Source: Rhizobium sp. BT04 (GTDB lineage Bacteria; Pseudomonadota; Alphaproteobacteria; Rhizobiales; Rhizobiaceae). From it: 64,000 bases of DNA. The first letter of the stretch is position 1. The number at the start of each line of letters is the position of its first letter. Where the stretch lies: the NCBI RefSeq assembly GCF_030053135.1, contig NZ_CP125647.1, forward strand, positions 210,204 through 274,203. Reading direction: 5' to 3'. Shown here piece after piece: positions 7,802 to 17,996 of the stretch. Position numbers and translations under genes: made by a program. The notes under the pieces are model-generated. The model searched no databases and was not told the DNA's origin. It saw only the letters and a list, made by a program, of their open reading frames with translations.

Positions 7802-8851
7802 GTGACTACAATTAATCTTCTACCAGGCCAGGACAGCGATTTTTCTGATCAGGCAGGCCCCGTTAATGTTTACGGCACAGACGGTGATGATCACATTGTC
7901 GGTACTGACGCCAATGACAATCTGCGCGGCGGGATCGGGAATGACATTTTGGTCGGCGGCGCTGGCGACGACTTCCTCGATGGCGGCGAAGGTAATGATA
8001 AGATGTATGGTGGCGTGGGTAACGACACTTATGTCGTGCAAAGCGCCCAGGACGTGGTGGTGGAACTCGCTGGCGAGGGCATCGACCACGTTAAGTCATA
8101 CATCAGCTATACCCTGCGTCCCAATGTTGAAAACCTGACGCTAATGGGCGAAGATAACCTTAATGGCTCCGGCAATGAGCTTAACAACACCATCAAGGGC
8201 AACAGCGGAAACAACACTCTCTTCGGCGGCGACGGCGACGACAGCTTATTGGGTCTGGCGGGCAACGATATCATCCGCGGTGGCAACGGTAGCGACTTCA
8301 TGGATGGTGGCACCGGTGTTGATTTGGTGTCTTACAAAGACGCGATCAATGGAGTGACGGTCGATCTTTCGATAAACACCAAGTCGCAGGACACAATCGG
8401 TGCTGGCCGTGACACGTTGAAAAACTTCGAGAATCTTGAAGGCTCGATTTTTGCGGACAAGCTGTCTGGCGATGCCGGGGACAACAAGATCGCGGGCTTG
8501 GACGGCAACGATGTGATCCGCGGCCGGGCCGGCAACGATGACATCACCGGTGGAGCAGGGGCAGATACTATCGTGTTTGAGGCTGCGGGAACTGCGAACG
8601 GCATCGACCGAATCCGCGATTTCCAATCCGGCGTTGACTCGCTGCAATTCAATAAGATCGACTACGACGTCAACGCGCTGTTCACGTCGAGTGATAAAAG
8701 TGAAGCGGAAGGTGCTGGCGCACAATTCGTCTTTAACACGAAAACCTTTGCACTTTTCTACGATGCAGACGGAGAGGGCGGAAACGCCGCAATCCATATC
8801 GCAGATTTCACCCCAGTGACCGTGCACGCAGAAGATATCCACATCGTCTGA
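7802..8851 (+). CDS. Secreted RTX (calcium-binding repeat) protein
   Basis: This 349-residue acidic protein has clusters of GGxGxDxLx nonapeptides at about residues 25-75, 125-165 and 220-255 (for example GGIGNDILVGGAGDDFLDGG). They fold into calcium-binding parallel beta-rolls. There is no Sec signal, and the C-terminal hydrophobic-acidic end is that of a type I secretion substrate. An ABC/HlyD exporter is encoded at 11036-14079. No catalytic domain is visible, so a structural or polymer-binding role in the matrix is inferred. GTG start with an AGGGAG ribosome-binding site. Confidence 0.87.
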   Translation: MTTINLLPGQDSDFSDQAGPVNVYGTDGDDHIVGTDANDNLRGGIGNDILVGGAGDDFLDGGEGNDKMYGGVGNDTYVVQSAQDVVVELAGEGIDHVKSYISYTLRPNVENLTLMGEDNLNGSGNELNNTIKGNSGNNTLFGGDGDDSLLGLAGNDIIRGGNGSDFMDGGTGVDLVSYKDAINGVTVDLSINTKSQDTIGAGRDTLKNFENLEGSIFADKLSGDAGDNKIAGLDGNDVIRGRAGNDDITGGAGADTIVFEAAGTANGIDRIRDFQSGVDSLQFNKIDYDVNALFTSSDKSEAEGAGAQFVFNTKTFALFYDADGEGGNAAIHIADFTPVTVHAEDIHIV

Positions 8852-8863
8852 TGGTTGGTACTG

Positions 8864-8889
8864 AACGCGCCGCTAACGAGCGGCGCGTT
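8864..8889 (+). terminator. Hairpin after the RTX gene
   Basis: A perfect 10-bp stem AACGCGCCGC/GCGGCGCGTT with a TAACGA loop begins 12 bp after the stop codon. A strong T-tract is missing, so it could act as a weak terminator or an mRNA 3' stabiliser. Confidence 0.7.
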
Positions 8890-8908
8890 CTATCAAGTAA
8901 TTAAATAA

Positions 8909-9041
8909 TGCAGTTCTTCTTTAACGCCAAAACCACCTATGCACTTTACTAGGATGCCGATGGAGAGGGCCGAAACGCCGCAACCCATCTCGCAGATTTC
9001 ACCCAGTGAACGTGCATGCAGAAGATATCCACATCGTCTGA
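8909..9041 (+). pseudogene. Decayed duplicate of the RTX gene 3' end
   Basis: This stretch repeats about 8721-8851 of the RTX gene with scattered substitutions, a 3-base addition, one lost base and an in-frame TAG (CAC TTT ACT AGG in place of TTC TAC). The last 40 bases and the following hairpin are almost identical to the source. It has no start codon and cannot encode a product; it records a tandem duplication. Confidence 0.85.
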
Positions 9042-9053
9042 TGGTTGGTACTG

Positions 9054-9079
9054 AACGCGCCGCTAACGAGCGGCGCGTT
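9054..9079 (+). terminator. Duplicate of the RTX terminator hairpin
   Basis: Same 10-bp stem and TAACGA loop as 8864-8889, again without a T-tract. It is part of the duplicated 3' segment and would be a second barrier to read-through into the glycosyltransferase at 9121. Confidence 0.7.
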
Positions 9080-9120
9080 GGAGTAAAAATAACTTAATTA
9101 ATCTGGCAGGCCACATCCTG

Positions 9121-9909
9121 ATGCTATCAGTTCTAATTTGTACTACCGGTGGAGGCGACCTGAAGCAGGTTGTTGACATATTTCGGCGAGAGACCGATGT
9201 GCCACTGGAGATCGTCATCGTAGTCGACAACCCGAAGGCGGACGTTGCCTACTTCAATGAACTGGCCGCCTCGGACGAGCGGTTGAAGATGCATGTCAAT
9301 CCTTCAAACCAAGGTTTGACAAAAAGCCTGAATGTCGGTCTTCGCCTTGCGACCGGGGATGTGATTGTTCGAAACGACGACGATGACATTCCAACCGCGC
9401 AAAGGCTTTCCAAAATCTATGCGCATTTCCAGGCAACCTCCGCCGATTTCGTATACTCGTTTGCCGAGGGCAAATCTGAAAGCAATAGTTCGACCTGGTC
9501 GATCAAAGGTCCGATCGAGGGCGACCAGATCGTGGCCGCGCTCAGAAAAAGAAACTTCATTGTGGCATCAACGGTTGCCTATCGCCGGAGCCGAGTGGTC
9601 GACATCGGCGGCTATTGCGAACCTTTCAGATACGCTCAGGACTACGAACTCTATCTTCGCTCCGCCCGCCATGGGCTGACGTTCTCCTGCATTCCGGAGC
9701 AACTCATCCAGCGTCGGTACTCGGCAGACTCTATCACCGTGGCGAAGCGGAAAAAGCAGGCACTATTTTCATTCGCAGCACGATTGATGGACATTTCGGA
9801 AACCGGTTCCCTCTCGGACGCGGCACGGACCATTCTGAAATACTCGGTAATTCTTTTAACCCCAAATTCTTTAAGACGCCTTCGAAGGACAATCGGTCGT
9901 GGTAAGTAG
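9121..9909 (+). CDS. Family 2 glycosyltransferase
   Basis: The 262-residue protein begins MLSVLICTTGGGDLKQVVDI and has the GT-A layout: IVIVVDNPK near residue 34 in place of the common NDGS, then NQGLTKSLNVGLRLATGDVI and the metal-binding RNDDDDIP at about residues 83-90. C-terminal RYAQDYELYLR resembles the catalytic ED/W region of this family. The protein is cytoplasmic and peripheral to the membrane. It follows the RTX segment and overlaps the next glycosyltransferase gene by about 11 bp, which suggests one operon. Sugar specificity is unknown. Confidence 0.85.
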   Translation: MLSVLICTTGGGDLKQVVDIFRRETDVPLEIVIVVDNPKADVAYFNELAASDERLKMHVNPSNQGLTKSLNVGLRLATGDVIVRNDDDDIPTAQRLSKIYAHFQATSADFVYSFAEGKSESNSSTWSIKGPIEGDQIVAALRKRNFIVASTVAYRRSRVVDIGGYCEPFRYAQDYELYLRSARHGLTFSCIPEQLIQRRYSADSITVAKRKKQALFSFAARLMDISETGSLSDAARTILKYSVILLTPNSLRRLRRTIGRGK

Positions 9910-11005
9910 AAAAAAGATGCTTGTAGTCGGTGCTCGCGGGATCATAGGGCACGAAGGAGGAGTCGAGAAGTTTGCGGAGGAATTCTGCAAGCGAGCATCA
10001 GAGATTCTCGACGTAGAGGCTACCTGCCTAAAACACGACGATCGTGCCCACTCGTCCGTAAGGGTTCACGTAACCGGCACATTTGGCTTCGGAAAGACCG
10101 ATAAAGTATTATATTACATGAAGGCAGCTTGGCTATGCTTAACCGGTCGTTATGACTACGTCTTTTTGCTTGGTATAAATTCAGCGGCGCTTGGCTTGCT
10201 TGCTCGCCTTAACCCCCGTCGACGCCCGCTGGTTGCGGTGCGGAGTGGTTCCATAGATTACCATCTCCCAAAATGGGGAAGATTAGCCAAGCTTTACTTC
10301 CGTTTTTCGGAAACGACCATGCGATTTGCTGATCACGTTATCGCGGTCTCGCCCAGTATTCAACGGCATCTTAGTAGAAAAGCGATAGCTGCTACCCTTG
10401 TCCGGAATGGCATTACTAGAGACAAAGTTGAGGTTGAAACTCAGCGGATTGGTGCTCTGGCCGTTGGTCGTATAACGAGCCAGAAGAACTATTCAGTGTT
10501 GGTCGAAGCTGCCAGCGTCTTGGGCTCAACACCGGTCACGATCGTCGGTGGGCCTGATAAGACAAATGAGTTCGACGTTTTGTCTTCGGATATCGCACGC
10601 CGCGGGCTGGTAAACCTCAGGATGGAAGGTGCTCTCGATCGGAAGGAGGTCTATGACCGACTTCGCCAAGCCGCGGTTTTTGTTAACTGCTCGATACATG
10701 AGGGTATGTCCAATTCGGTCCTCGAAGCAATACAATGCGGTGCGCCCCTTCTACTTTCGGACATTGACGCCAACCGCGACCTCCAACTGCCAGATGTTCA
10801 CTACTTCGATCCCAACAATGGCGCTCAGCTCGCAGATTTAATCAAGAAAGCCCTGCTTGAGCCCGAATCGTTCACGGTAAATCGAAGTCTATTTCCGGAC
10901 TGGGATGAAGTCGTTGAAACAATATTGACGAAGATCGGTGTATCCAATGACAATGATATTCCTCGCGTCCGCAATTGCGACTCCAATAAAGTAGCGACCG
11001 CTTAA
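9899..11005 (+). CDS. Family 4 glycosyltransferase (GT-B fold)
   Basis: The 368-residue protein has an N-terminal GARGIIGHEGGVEKFAEEF acceptor-side loop and a C-terminal donor domain with SIHEGMSNSVLEAIQCGAPL (about residues 265-285), the E-x7-E motif of retaining GT4 enzymes. It should add a hexose-type sugar to the lipid-linked repeat unit. Two starts are possible: GTG 9899, overlapping the upstream gene, or ATG 9917. The ATG is preceded by an A-rich stretch without a clear ribosome-binding site, so the choice is open. A 30-bp gap follows before the exporter ATPase. Confidence 0.87.
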   Translation: MVSRKKMLVVGARGIIGHEGGVEKFAEEFCKRASEILDVEATCLKHDDRAHSSVRVHVTGTFGFGKTDKVLYYMKAAWLCLTGRYDYVFLLGINSAALGLLARLNPRRRPLVAVRSGSIDYHLPKWGRLAKLYFRFSETTMRFADHVIAVSPSIQRHLSRKAIAATLVRNGITRDKVEVETQRIGALAVGRITSQKNYSVLVEAASVLGSTPVTIVGGPDKTNEFDVLSSDIARRGLVNLRMEGALDRKEVYDRLRQAAVFVNCSIHEGMSNSVLEAIQCGAPLLLSDIDANRDLQLPDVHYFDPNNGAQLADLIKKALLEPESFTVNRSLFPDWDEVVETILTKIGVSNDNDIPRVRNCDSNKVATA

Positions 11006-11035
11006 TAATTAGTCCGGAAGCGCCAAGTCCAAGAA

Positions 11036-12772
11036 GTGCAGTCAAAAATGAGTCACACTCGACCCTTCCCCCCGCGTGTTTTTACCCCCGCCGTTGTCAT
11101 GGCAGTGGTTCTGACAAGCTGCGTAAACCTTCTAGCGCTTATAGGTCCAATCTTTATGATTGAGGTCTACGACAGGGTGATACCAAGTAAGAACATGCCA
11201 ACGCTCGTGGCGCTGGGTGTTCTCGCTGCCTTTCTCTATCTCTTCTCGGGTGTGTTGGACGTACTACGCGGCCGTATTATGGCTCGTGTTGCCGGCATCT
11301 TGGACATTGACTTAGCATCCTCTGTCTTCCGCATCATCGCTACGATGCCTCGTGTTGCAGGTGTGCAGCAGGGTGCAACGAGGCCGGCTGCGGATTTGGA
11401 CCAGATAAGACAGTTCCTATCAGGAAGCGGTCTCCTATCGTTGTTTGATCTTCCGTGGGCGCTTCTCTACCTTTTTGTATGTTTTCTTCTCCATCCGTAT
11501 ATTGGGATTGCTGCTGCTTCAGCACTTCTGGTCCTGGTCATGCTGACGGCAATAACCCATTTTGCCACGAAGCGAGAAGCGCGAAACCTTAGCACAACAC
11601 TCGCTGCCCGAGGTCGGCTCGAGGAAGAGGTTCATAGAAATGTTGAAGCCATTACGTCGATGGGGCTATTCGATCGCGCGTATGAACGATGGTTCGACTT
11701 TCACCAGGCGCATGCGAAATCGGGTCGCAAGATAAATGATCTTGCCGGTATGGCTGCGAGCGCATCCAAGACGTTCAGATATGCCGTCCAGTCAGGTGTT
11801 CTCGCGCTCGGAGCATTTCTTGTCGTTGATGGCCAGTTGACTGGCGGGATGATCTTAGCGTCCTCAGTAATTGTATCCCGCGCGCTCGCACCAGTGGAGC
11901 AAGTTATCGGCCAATGGAAGTCTTTGATCGGTGCGATGCAAGCGTGGCGACGGCTTAGTGAGAGTTCCTCGTTAGCAACGATCACTGAACATAAAACGAA
12001 TCTGGCCGCTCCGCAGCTCAACTTGCAGGTTCGAAACGTTGCGATCGTGCCACCAGGCACGCAAAAGTTAGCTGTTAAAAACGCCTCGTTCGCGCTTGAG
12101 GCAGGAAGCATACTCGGTGTCATCGGTCCTAGCGGTTCAGGTAAGTCTTGTCTGGTGCGAGCAATTGCCGGGATCTGGTCGCCGGTAAGGGGAGAGGTTA
12201 GACTTGATGGCGCAACCTTAGACCAATGGACGGACACTGCGCGCGGGTCGCACATCGGATATCTTCCTCAGACAGTCGAACTCTTTGAGGGGACCGTAGC
12301 GGAGAATATCAGCCGTTTCGCCAAATATGCGAATGACGATGATATATTGGATGCAGCCCATGCAGCGGGCGCACACGAAATGATTGTTCACTTCGAGCAC
12401 GGATATCAGACCGCGGTCGGAGAAGGGGGCAAAAACCTATCGGCCGGTCAACGGCAGCGTATCGCCCTTGCAAGGGCGCTTTTCAAGAAGCCATTCTTGG
12501 TAGTGCTGGACGAGCCGAATTCAAATCTGGATGTCGATGGAGAGCGTGCGCTCGCTAACGCTCTGCTACGAGTTAAGGACAGAAATGGTATTGTTATTGT
12601 TGTCGCGCATCGCTCCGACATCATGAACATCGTCGACCATGTCCTCATGCTGCGAAACGGCGACGTCGCAATGTACGGGAAGCGGGATGCCATCATCAAT
12701 CGTATATCTGAGGGCCCTCGGGCGTTGCCGGCGACAACGCTGAAGGTCGTTGACGGAGATCTGGGAGCATGA
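11036..12772 (+). CDS. Type I secretion system ABC transporter (permease/ATPase)
   Basis: The 578-residue half-transporter has about six N-terminal membrane helices and a C-terminal ATPase: Walker A GPSGSGKS near residue 364, signature LSAGQRQR near 467, Walker B FLVVLDEP near 485. It matches the PrsD/HasD/AprD group that exports RTX proteins. It lacks the N-terminal peptidase of bacteriocin exporters. The neighbouring RTX protein at 7802 is the obvious substrate. Its stop overlaps the HlyD gene by 4 bp. GTG 11036 is used; an ATG four codons later is an alternative. Confidence 0.92.
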   Translation: MQSKMSHTRPFPPRVFTPAVVMAVVLTSCVNLLALIGPIFMIEVYDRVIPSKNMPTLVALGVLAAFLYLFSGVLDVLRGRIMARVAGILDIDLASSVFRIIATMPRVAGVQQGATRPAADLDQIRQFLSGSGLLSLFDLPWALLYLFVCFLLHPYIGIAAASALLVLVMLTAITHFATKREARNLSTTLAARGRLEEEVHRNVEAITSMGLFDRAYERWFDFHQAHAKSGRKINDLAGMAASASKTFRYAVQSGVLALGAFLVVDGQLTGGMILASSVIVSRALAPVEQVIGQWKSLIGAMQAWRRLSESSSLATITEHKTNLAAPQLNLQVRNVAIVPPGTQKLAVKNASFALEAGSILGVIGPSGSGKSCLVRAIAGIWSPVRGEVRLDGATLDQWTDTARGSHIGYLPQTVELFEGTVAENISRFAKYANDDDILDAAHAAGAHEMIVHFEHGYQTAVGEGGKNLSAGQRQRIALARALFKKPFLVVLDEPNSNLDVDGERALANALLRVKDRNGIVIVVAHRSDIMNIVDHVLMLRNGDVAMYGKRDAIINRISEGPRALPATTLKVVDGDLGA

Positions 12773-14079
12773 ACGGGGAGACGCGAAACGGACTGCAAAA
12801 ATCTCTACGCATTCATATGCTGTTTGGCGTATCTGCGGTGATCTCGATATTTGGCGGTTTTGCCGTGTGGGCCGGGAATACGACACTCGCAACCGCAGTA
12901 GTCGCACCTGGAACGCTCGTTGTTGACGGAAACATCAAGCCGGTCCAACACCCTAGTGGGGGAATAGTAACTGAAATCCTCGTGCGCGAAGGCCAGGTCG
13001 TGCATAGCGACGAAGTGCTAATCAGATTGGACGCCACTGCTGCCAAGATGAACTATGAGATCTTAAAGGCCGCGATTAATCAGCTCTACGCAAGGAAGGC
13101 TAGGCTTTTTGCCGAAGCGACGGGACTGCAAGATATTGTCGTCCCGTCGGAGCTGGCTCTGCGAATTGCGCCCGACAAGGTAGACGGCGTGATGGAATCG
13201 GAGCGTCGCATCTTTCAGAGCCGCCGGGACGCGCGAGAGGGACAGCGTCAACAACTCGGTGAACAGATCACCCAGTACCAAGAGCAGATCAAAGGCTTAG
13301 AAACTCAACAAGCCGCAAAGGCTCAAGAGATCGGGTTGATCGACAAAGAATTGGAAGGGACACGTCGTCTCTACAACAAGGGCCTCGTTTCACTCAACAG
13401 ATTGAATAGCCTTGATCGAAGCGAAGCGCGCATTCAGGGCGAGAATGGGCAACTGGTTGCCTCTGCAGCGAGTGCGAAAGCTCGGATTTCGGAAATAAAG
13501 ATCCAGCTATTGCAGATCGATCAGGACCTAAGATCGCAGGTTGAAACAGAGCAAAGAGACGTCCAGAGCCGCCTCGATGAACTGACTGAAAAAGAAGTCA
13601 CGGCCCGCGACCAGCTGAATCGTGTTGAAATACGTGCGCCGACAGCGGGCACAATTCATGATCTCAATATCCACAGTGTTGGCGCTGTTGTCACACCGGC
13701 CGAAACGCTCCTTCAGATAGTCCCATCCCAAAGTGAACTGGTAGTGAGCGTGAGGCTTGCTCCGGCGATGATCGATCAGGTTGCCGTCGGTCAGTCAGCG
13801 TTCCTGAAATTTAGTGCGTTTGATCGAAACACAACACCAGATTTGACTGGCCAGGTCGTAAGAGTGTCAGCGGATCTCGAGATGGACGCCAAAACGAATA
13901 CTGCGTTTTACAAATGCGACATTACCATCCCCGCCGATGAAGTTGCAAAGCTAAAGGAATTGAAGCTCCTTCCCGGCATGCCTGTTGAGTCGTTCATTAG
14001 AGGGAACGATCGATCTGTCGCAAGTTACTTCACAAAACCAATACGCGATCACATGGCGCGTGTATTTGTTGAAAGATAG
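12769..14079 (+). CDS. Type I secretion membrane-fusion protein (HlyD family)
   Basis: This 436-residue adaptor has one N-terminal membrane helix (about residues 22-42). A lipoyl-like strand (NIKPVQHPSGGIVTEILVRE) follows, then a long coiled-coil hairpin (about 95-280) and the second lipoyl half (IRAPTAGTIHDLNIHSVGAV). The layout is that of PrsE/HlyD proteins linking the ABC exporter to a TolC-like channel. The ATGA overlap with the ATPase gene indicates coupled synthesis. The outer-membrane partner is not next to it; the factor at 59163 belongs to a different system. Confidence 0.92.
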   Translation: MNGETRNGLQKSLRIHMLFGVSAVISIFGGFAVWAGNTTLATAVVAPGTLVVDGNIKPVQHPSGGIVTEILVREGQVVHSDEVLIRLDATAAKMNYEILKAAINQLYARKARLFAEATGLQDIVVPSELALRIAPDKVDGVMESERRIFQSRRDAREGQRQQLGEQITQYQEQIKGLETQQAAKAQEIGLIDKELEGTRRLYNKGLVSLNRLNSLDRSEARIQGENGQLVASAASAKARISEIKIQLLQIDQDLRSQVETEQRDVQSRLDELTEKEVTARDQLNRVEIRAPTAGTIHDLNIHSVGAVVTPAETLLQIVPSQSELVVSVRLAPAMIDQVAVGQSAFLKFSAFDRNTTPDLTGQVVRVSADLEMDAKTNTAFYKCDITIPADEVAKLKELKLLPGMPVESFIRGNDRSVASYFTKPIRDHMARVFVER

Positions 14080-14178
14080 CCAATCGGACTATCTCGTTAT
14101 AGATTATTCATCCTGGTGTGCTTAGTGTCGGCATAATTCGAGACAAATTTGCCGCAAATAAAGAGAAGACAAAGAGAT

Positions 14179-15177
14179 ATGCAATTTCTTGTAACTGGAA
14201 CTGGGGGCTTCATAGGCTTTCACCTTGCGAGACGTCTATTGGAGGAAGGTCATTCCGTTACGGGATTTGATGGGATGACACCGTATTACGACGTTTCTCT
14301 AAAGGAGCGACGGCACGCAATTCTATCCAGCTACAGAAATTTCCATCCGGTCATCGCAATGCTAGAGAACCGTGAGCGACTGGCAGAGGCATTCAACTCC
14401 GCTCGACCCGATGTTGTCGTGCACCTGGCCGCTCAAGCAGGCGTGAGATATAGCTTGGAGAATCCTGACGCATATATTGGATCAAATTTGGTGGGTTCGT
14501 GGAACATATTGGATTTGTGCCGGCAGTTTCGACCCAATCACCTATTACTGGCGTCGACTTCGTCGATTTATGGCGCAAACAGCAAGATTCCATTTGGGGA
14601 ATCGGACAAGGCAGACGAGCCTTTGACCCTTTACGCAGCAACAAAAAAAGCCATGGAAGTGATGGCGCACAGCCAATCGCATCTTCATAAGATCCCCACC
14701 ACGGCATTTCGGTTTTTTACAGTTTATGGCCCGTGGGGCCGGCCGGATATGGCGCTCTTCAAATTCGTGAGTGCCATACTCGACGGCAAGCCAATTGACG
14801 TTTACGGGCATGGACAAATGTCCCGAGATTTCACTTATATCGATGATCTCGTTGAAGCGATTGTCCGACTCATACCAGTGATTCCGCAGTCCTCGACGCC
14901 TACAGATGCCGCGATAGACACAATATCAATGCATGCCCCCTTCCGCATCGTGAACATCGGGGGCGGGCAGCCGGTTGGCTTGGAAGCATTTATCGAAACT
15001 GTAGAACAGGCGCTGGATCAAAAGGCGTTGCGTAATATGCTACCTATGCAACAGGGCGATGTGCCTCGTACCTATGCAGCACCTGAGCTTCTTCGGTCGT
15101 TGACGGGCTATACGCCGCAGACACCTGTATCTGAGGGCGTTCGGCGCTTTGTTGAATGGTACTCGCAAGCCCACTGA
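14179..15177 (+). CDS. NAD-dependent epimerase, UDP-glucuronate 4-epimerase-like
   Basis: This 332-residue short-chain (extended) enzyme has the Rossmann motif [15 protein letters not shown] near the N-terminus, the catalytic Ser in LASTSSIYG and the YAATK Tyr/Lys pair near residue 155. The layout and [10 protein letters not shown] resemble UDP-glucuronate 4-epimerases that make UDP-galacturonate, which would fit the UDP-glucose dehydrogenase at 25932. ATG 14179 is preferred; a TTG at 14149 would add ten residues. The 3' end overlaps the next frame by 29 bp. Confidence 0.85.
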   Translation: MQFLVTGTGGFIGFHLARRLLEEGHSVTGFDGMTPYYDVSLKERRHAILSSYRNFHPVIAMLENRERLAEAFNSARPDVVVHLAAQAGVRYSLENPDAYIGSNLVGSWNILDLCRQFRPNHLLLASTSSIYGANSKIPFGESDKADEPLTLYAATKKAMEVMAHSQSHLHKIPTTAFRFFTVYGPWGRPDMALFKFVSAILDGKPIDVYGHGQMSRDFTYIDDLVEAIVRLIPVIPQSSTPTDAAIDTISMHAPFRIVNIGGGQPVGLEAFIETVEQALDQKALRNMLPMQQGDVPRTYAAPELLRSLTGYTPQTPVSEGVRRFVEWYSQAH

Positions 15178-16507
15178 TCGAACATTAAAACCACGAAACC
15201 TGTCGAGTAACGCTTTGCTGAAACCCATCGTAGCGACCCTATTTGCGATCAACATGATGCTTGCCGTTGTGTTGGTGAGACTGTCGGTTGGTGGGCTTCC
15301 CGTAAGGTTGCTTTTTGTCGCGGTGTTACTTGCTGTGGTGGGCGCGTATGCGCCTGGACTTATCGTTCGCGCGGTTACGGATCAAAGAAATCAGATATTT
15401 CTTATTGCGTTTTTGACTTGTTGTGCACTGATATCCAGCGCGCTGGTTGGGGACGGCTTCACTTACTCCATAGGTCAAGTTTTCCAGATTCATATTCAAG
15501 CAATCGTTGGCTTGATTGTGGGATATTGCGTGATCACTATTGTCGGTTATCAATCAACGGTTCTGATTTTTTTGCTGCCGATTGCGATTTCGTCAATCTT
15601 TGCCGCCTTGCAATTTGCAGGATTTTCGCCCGCTTGGTCCGCCTACGACGCACTGTCCGCATTGCAGCCGAGGGATCTCGCAGATTTCGAGGGATTTGAC
15701 GCACACTACCGAGCGTTGGGTTTGTCATATAGTCCGGTTCACCTCGGAACGCAGCTCTGCCTGGCCTTTGCTGTAATTTTCGCATACCGCGTCAGTCAAG
15801 TTGGTCGGAGTGCGATCATGAGCGGATTGGATCGAAGACTGATTGCTACGGTTGCAATCACCGGCTTCGTGGCAATATGCTCTGGCAACCGCTCGCCGAT
15901 GCTTGGCTTGGCTGTATTTTTCTGCCTCTATTTAGCGTCCGCTAAGCCAATGCTCGGGCTGTTAGCGGGTCTTTTCATGGCGGCTGCAGTTCTCCTTGGA
16001 GATTCCATTGTTGAGGCTATGAACTCCTCCGGGCTTCGTACATTCAACACGGAAAACAGTTCGGGCGAGGGACGTTTGGTCCTTAGCGTCTACGGTTCAA
16101 TGTTGTTCTTCTATAGGCCATTCGGATATGGGCTGTCTTTCGACAGCGTCGCTCACTATTCCGAGTACTGGGATTGGCTGAAAAATTATCCCAATTCTCA
16201 AGCGATCACGATCCATGCACTCCATAACTACTATTTGATGTTTATCAACAAGCATGGGGTGTTGGCGCTTTTTGTCGTTCCATACTTGCTACGCGCTTTC
16301 TCAAAAAATTTGGTGGGCGTGCTCGCATTCGTCCCGTATCTCGTGCACATATTTTATCACAACGATGGTCCTCTGCAGGCAGACTTCATGTTCTGGTACA
16401 TAATTCCTCTCGTGGCTCAAAATCCGGCGTTCTACCCGCAGCAAGATCGAGAAATGACCCGAACAGTAGCTGCTAGGGAACCAGTTCGGGTGATGACGGT
16501 GCGGTGA
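15149..16507 (+). CDS. O-antigen polymerase/ligase-like membrane protein
   Basis: About 450 residues with 10-12 hydrophobic helices and a large periplasmic loop in the second half ([20 protein letters not shown] region). This is the topology of Wzy polymerases and related ligases, which are recognised by shape more than by motif. The start is uncertain: the TTG at 15149 overlaps the epimerase by 29 bp, and several later TTG/ATG codons are possible. The 3' end overlaps the next similar gene by 4 bp. Polymerisation of the lipid-linked repeat is inferred from context. Confidence 0.7.
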   Translation: MLNGTRKPTDRTLKPRNLSSNALLKPIVATLFAINMMLAVVLVRLSVGGLPVRLLFVAVLLAVVGAYAPGLIVRAVTDQRNQIFLIAFLTCCALISSALVGDGFTYSIGQVFQIHIQAIVGLIVGYCVITIVGYQSTVLIFLLPIAISSIFAALQFAGFSPAWSAYDALSALQPRDLADFEGFDAHYRALGLSYSPVHLGTQLCLAFAVIFAYRVSQVGRSAIMSGLDRRLIATVAITGFVAICSGNRSPMLGLAVFFCLYLASAKPMLGLLAGLFMAAAVLLGDSIVEAMNSSGLRTFNTENSSGEGRLVLSVYGSMLFFYRPFGYGLSFDSVAHYSEYWDWLKNYPNSQAITIHALHNYYLMFINKHGVLALFVVPYLLRAFSKNLVGVLAFVPYLVHIFYHNDGPLQADFMFWYIIPLVAQNPAFYPQQDREMTRTVAAREPVRVMTVR

Positions 16508-17874
16508 CGGCTGTGAGGTCACGCATTTACGCGCATTGGCTCTGTTCCCTCGTAGCGCTCCCGGCATTAGCATATGGGGGCGTCGCCGAAGTCCCTTTCC
16601 AGTTTTTTGCTGTTCTGACGTTCGCAACAGGCACGGTTGCGTTCGTCGTGATGCCCCGCGCCGCCGAGACAAAAACACTATGGCTTCTATTCATCATCAC
16701 TTGTACGCTAGCAGTTGCCGCCTATTCACAGGCTTTGGATATCTCGGCTTTCATCACGCTCGGCGCGTCCTCCCAAAGCTTCGAGGGTATTCAGCAGAAG
16801 TCGATTTCTGTGTCTCCGGGGGCAACCGATATCGCGATTTTGCGATTACTCGTGCCTATCGCCATTTTCTTTTTGTTTCGGGCCGTATCGACCGGCGATG
16901 ATAGCGCGTTGCGCTTGCTGCGGCTGCTCGGTGCATGGGGCTCCTCAATCGTTGTCGGCGCGCTCATCCAGTTCTTTGTGGACCCTGACCATATCGTCTT
17001 GGCAGACAAGCTGCATTACAAGGAGAGCCTCACCGGCCCGTTTGTGAATCGGAATAACGCTGCGGCCTATATAGGACTCATTCTGCAGATTCTCTTGGCA
17101 TTGATGCTTTATGGGCAGCGTGTAGCACCCAGCGGGAAGCTCGTATCGAGATGGATGACGCCCTCGCTCTTCGCGCTGGGGGTATTTGCGCTGCTCTTGA
17201 CAAAGTCGAGGGCGGGCATAGCAGCCGCTATATTTGGTTGCTTGCTGATGGCCGCATTGCTCCGCGCATATTCTTCCGGCGGCCGGGCGCGCCAGAAGCA
17301 ACCAATGGCAACTCCTTCATTGTTTATGGGCAGCTTAATTCTTTTGTGTATTGCGTTGTTCGGCCAAGGAGCGATCATTCGCCTGACCACCGAAAAACTT
17401 GCCGATGGCCGGGTGTGCACGTACAACTCGATTTTGTCCGGTATCATGGCTGACGCCAACTTTTGGGTAGGTACTGGCTTCGGCGCATTTCGCTCAGCGT
17501 TTCCACCTTATCGGAGCGCAGATTGTGGAATAAACGGCATATGGGATAGGGCGCATAACTCTCTGCTGGAGGGCACCTTCGGCCTTGGCGCTATTTTCCT
17601 CGTTGCGCTGATGTGTGGGATTTGGATTCTGTGCCGCGCCTATCTCGGCGGTATGAAGCTCCGCCGACGCTTCCGTCCATTTGCAGCATTAGGTATTAGC
17701 GCGACTATTGCGCTACTTGCCCATTCCTTGATCGATTTTCCTCTCCAAATACCGGGGATTAACAATCTCTTTGCGGCGGTCGCAGGAATAGCTTTTGGGA
17801 TCTCCTGTCAAGACAAAAGCAATATTGGACTTCACGAGATCTCAGGTAATACGACATTTAAACAACTCACATAG
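16504..17874 (+). CDS. O-antigen ligase/polymerase-like membrane protein (Wzy_C type)
   Basis: The 456-residue multi-pass protein has the large periplasmic loop followed by GTGFGAFRSAFPPYRSADCG and IWDRAHNSLLEGTFGLGAIF. The conserved His-Asn near the end of the loop (about residue 352) is the hallmark of the Wzy_C/WaaL superfamily. It starts at GTG within a GTGA overlap with the preceding membrane gene. Two such proteins in a row could be a polymerase and a second polymerase or ligase; sequence alone does not separate them. Confidence 0.78.
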   Translation: MTAVRSRIYAHWLCSLVALPALAYGGVAEVPFQFFAVLTFATGTVAFVVMPRAAETKTLWLLFIITCTLAVAAYSQALDISAFITLGASSQSFEGIQQKSISVSPGATDIAILRLLVPIAIFFLFRAVSTGDDSALRLLRLLGAWGSSIVVGALIQFFVDPDHIVLADKLHYKESLTGPFVNRNNAAAYIGLILQILLALMLYGQRVAPSGKLVSRWMTPSLFALGVFALLLTKSRAGIAAAIFGCLLMAALLRAYSSGGRARQKQPMATPSLFMGSLILLCIALFGQGAIIRLTTEKLADGRVCTYNSILSGIMADANFWVGTGFGAFRSAFPPYRSADCGINGIWDRAHNSLLEGTFGLGAIFLVALMCGIWILCRAYLGGMKLRRRFRPFAALGISATIALLAHSLIDFPLQIPGINNLFAAVAGIAFGISCQDKSNIGLHEISGNTTFKQLT

Positions 17875-17996
17875 TCTTGTCGTGTCGACGTTGCCCCAGT
17901 GCAACATCTTTAAAATAAATCGTGGAGCGCTCGAAAACGGCAAGCTGATCTGTTAAACGATTTCAAAATGTTAGGTTTGAAGGAATGCGGTCTTAA

